Positions 5,304 to 5,782 of a DNA stretch of 5,782 nt are shown here, piece after piece (position 1 is the first letter of the stretch; every line of letters begins with the position of its first letter). Source of the stretch: Gammaproteobacteria bacterium (GTDB lineage: Bacteria > Pseudomonadota > Gammaproteobacteria > UBA12402); contig JANQHY010000036.1 in the NCBI GenBank assembly GCA_028282395.1, positions 1-5,782 on the forward strand, in the 5' to 3' direction. The notes under the pieces are model-generated. The model worked only from the letters and a program-made list of their open reading frames with translations. It made no database searches and was not told the origin of the DNA. Both the position numbers and the translations under genes were made by a program.

Positions 5304-5405
5304 CTACCCTAAAGCTCGCGGCGCCGTTGCATACCACTTTGCTTTCAGAACCCTAATGGCTTCTTGCCCGTTTGTCAAATTCAGAGTAACTTTTTTTTCT
5401 GTCAC
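5304..5405 (-). CDS. Possible small ORF of 33 residues, hypothetical
   Basis: A GTG at 5405 opens a 33-codon frame ending at TAG (5306-5304). GGGAG stands six bases before the GTG. The product begins MTEKKVTLNLTNGQ and continues with a basic amphipathic stretch, EAIRVLKAKWYATAPR, that looks more protein-like than random AT-rich translation. It has no recognised family, signal peptide or membrane helix. Against it: it is short, has a non-ATG start, and its ribosome binding site lies at the edge of the REP-like element. It may be a real small protein, the remnant of a larger gene, or chance. Confidence 0.25.
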   Translation of the reverse strand: MTEKKVTLNLTNGQEAIRVLKAKWYATAPRALG

Positions 5406-5415
5406 TACACACTCC

Positions 5416-5507
5416 CGTCGTCGCAAGGAGCGTGGCGACAAAGCGATCCAGCAAGAGTGCTGAGAGTAACTTCAGCCCTAGATTGCTTTGCTGTGCTCGC
5501 AATGACA
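5416..5507. repeat. REP-like imperfect palindromic element downstream of gshB
   Basis: The left arm, about 5416-5451, contains GCAAGGAGCGTGGCGACA and AAGCGATCCAG. The right arm, about 5478-5507, contains CTAGATTGCTTTG and GCTCGCAATGACA. They are imperfect reverse complements around a loop of about 26 bp. Both resemble the dispersed repeat type (CGTCATTGCGAG...GAAGCAATCCAG) found in many bacterial genomes. It lies just after the gshB stop, where it could fold in the mRNA and act as a 3' stabiliser or transcription end. Copies elsewhere in the genome are expected but not visible here. Confidence 0.65.
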
Positions 5508-5512
5508 ATGTA

Positions 5513-5782
5513 CTACGATAGTTTTTTCTCAAGAGAGTCTAATAATTTTTCTGCTGCATCAACCTGAAACAGTTCACGGATTTCGGTAATGCAGGTTGGG
5601 CAGGTAACGTTAATCTCAGTTAGATAATCGCCAATAATATCAATCCCGACAAAGAGTAGTCCTTTCTGCTTTAAGGTTGGGCCAACTTGTGCACAAATCC
5701 AGCGGTCACGCTCGCTTAGTTGCCGTGGCTCACAACTGCCTCCAGCAGCAATATTACCTAAAAAACTGCCTGGCTGCGGAAT
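5513..5782 (-). CDS. gshB: Glutathione synthetase, C-terminal part only
   Basis: The visible 89 residues match the ATP-grasp C-terminus of proteobacterial GshB, which joins gamma-glutamylcysteine and glycine using ATP in the cytoplasm. GNIAAGG, QVGPTLKQKGLLFVGIDIIG and LTEINVTCPTCITEI line up with the family throughout; Glu and Asn in LTEINVT are the metal-binding residues. The gene ends normally at TAG (5515-5513), and some 220 residues lie beyond the window edge. Two changes stand out: the usual RGN before the loop reads LGN, and the glycine-rich GGRGE reads GGSCE, so two generally conserved Arg positions are lost. This may mark a divergent lineage or altered enzyme. No sign of frameshift is seen in the visible part. 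Confidence 0.93.
   Translation of the reverse strand: MPQPGSFLGNIAAGGSCEPRQLSERDRWICAQVGPTLKQKGLLFVGIDIIGDYLTEINVTCPTCITEIRELFQVDAAEKLLDSLEKKLS

Larger units (their letters stand above)
5222..5512. other. Region between gshB and the nuclease pair
   Basis: These 291 bp contain a REP-like palindrome, a possible small ORF and a local GC-rich patch (CGCGGCGCCG around 5319-5328) unlike the surrounding AT-rich DNA. A possible minus-strand promoter has a perfect TTGACA at 5378-5373 followed 17 bp later by a poor TAGGGT. The frame of the zinc finger protein stays open upstream of 5245 to about 5310, but no convincing start lies there. Confidence 0.5.

Noticed and set aside
5383..5472. Direct repeat AGAGTAACTT at 5383-5392 and 5463-5472 as a target-site duplication
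   Set aside because: The second copy lies inside the loop of the REP-like element rather than at its edge, so the pair does not flank it; ten bases may match by chance.
5364..5567. A 67-codon plus-strand open frame
   Set aside because: It runs through the REP-like palindrome and antisense into the end of gshB, so it is an accidental reading of repeat DNA.

Overview
The window is AT-rich DNA, with most intergenic parts richer in A+T than the genes. It most resembles a gammaproteobacterial chromosome. The supports are the 3' end of a proteobacterial-type glutathione synthetase (gshB), an OmpR-family metal-type response regulator with a CusR-box-like palindrome nearby, an outer-membrane beta-barrel-like protein ending in Phe, and a bacterial phospholipid N-methyltransferase-like enzyme. 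A host-associated lineage such as Legionellales would fit, but nothing here proves genus or order. No tRNA, rRNA, CRISPR array, transposase or phage gene is visible.

Left part (1-2882) looks like an envelope-response module. A CusR/CopR-type response regulator runs off the left edge on the minus strand. Upstream of it on the same strand is a secreted protein with outer-membrane barrel features. Divergent from that is a plus-strand pair 3 bp apart: a secreted protein with two PepSY-like repeats, then a membrane-associated SAM methyltransferase of the phospholipid N-methyltransferase type. The divergent gap holds a 16-bp palindrome close to the CusR/CopR box, a good sigma70 promoter (TTGACA-N16-TACAAT) and a strong ribosome binding site. 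My inference is that the regulator controls both arms and links a sensed envelope signal to lipid headgroup and outer-membrane changes.

Middle part (2938-4178) is a minus-strand alpha/beta hydrolase-like gene with a plausible Ser-Asp-His triad. Its roughly 100-nt leader follows a strong promoter (TTTACA-N16-TATAAT). A perfect 17-bp palindrome abuts the -35 box, and the leader holds two hairpins, so the gene is probably regulated.

Right part (4179-5221) is the most unusual piece: two minus-strand genes joined by an ATGA stop/start overlap. Together they carry the full motif set of a Cas4/RecB-type PD-(D/E)XK iron-sulfur nuclease, but divided between two proteins. The upstream protein has a topoisomerase-type C4 zinc finger, the Cas4-like N-terminal Cys and Gly-Glu-x-x-His motifs, and a CFI-box-like C-terminus. 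The downstream protein has a membrane anchor, the D...ExK...Q catalytic core and the C-terminal three-cysteine cluster. A membrane-tethered nuclease rebuilt from two subunits is the leading candidate for an undescribed system.

Between that pair and gshB (5222-5512) lie a REP-like imperfect palindrome of about 92 bp and a possible 33-residue small ORF with its own ribosome binding site. The window ends inside gshB, whose visible C-terminal part lacks two usually conserved arginines.
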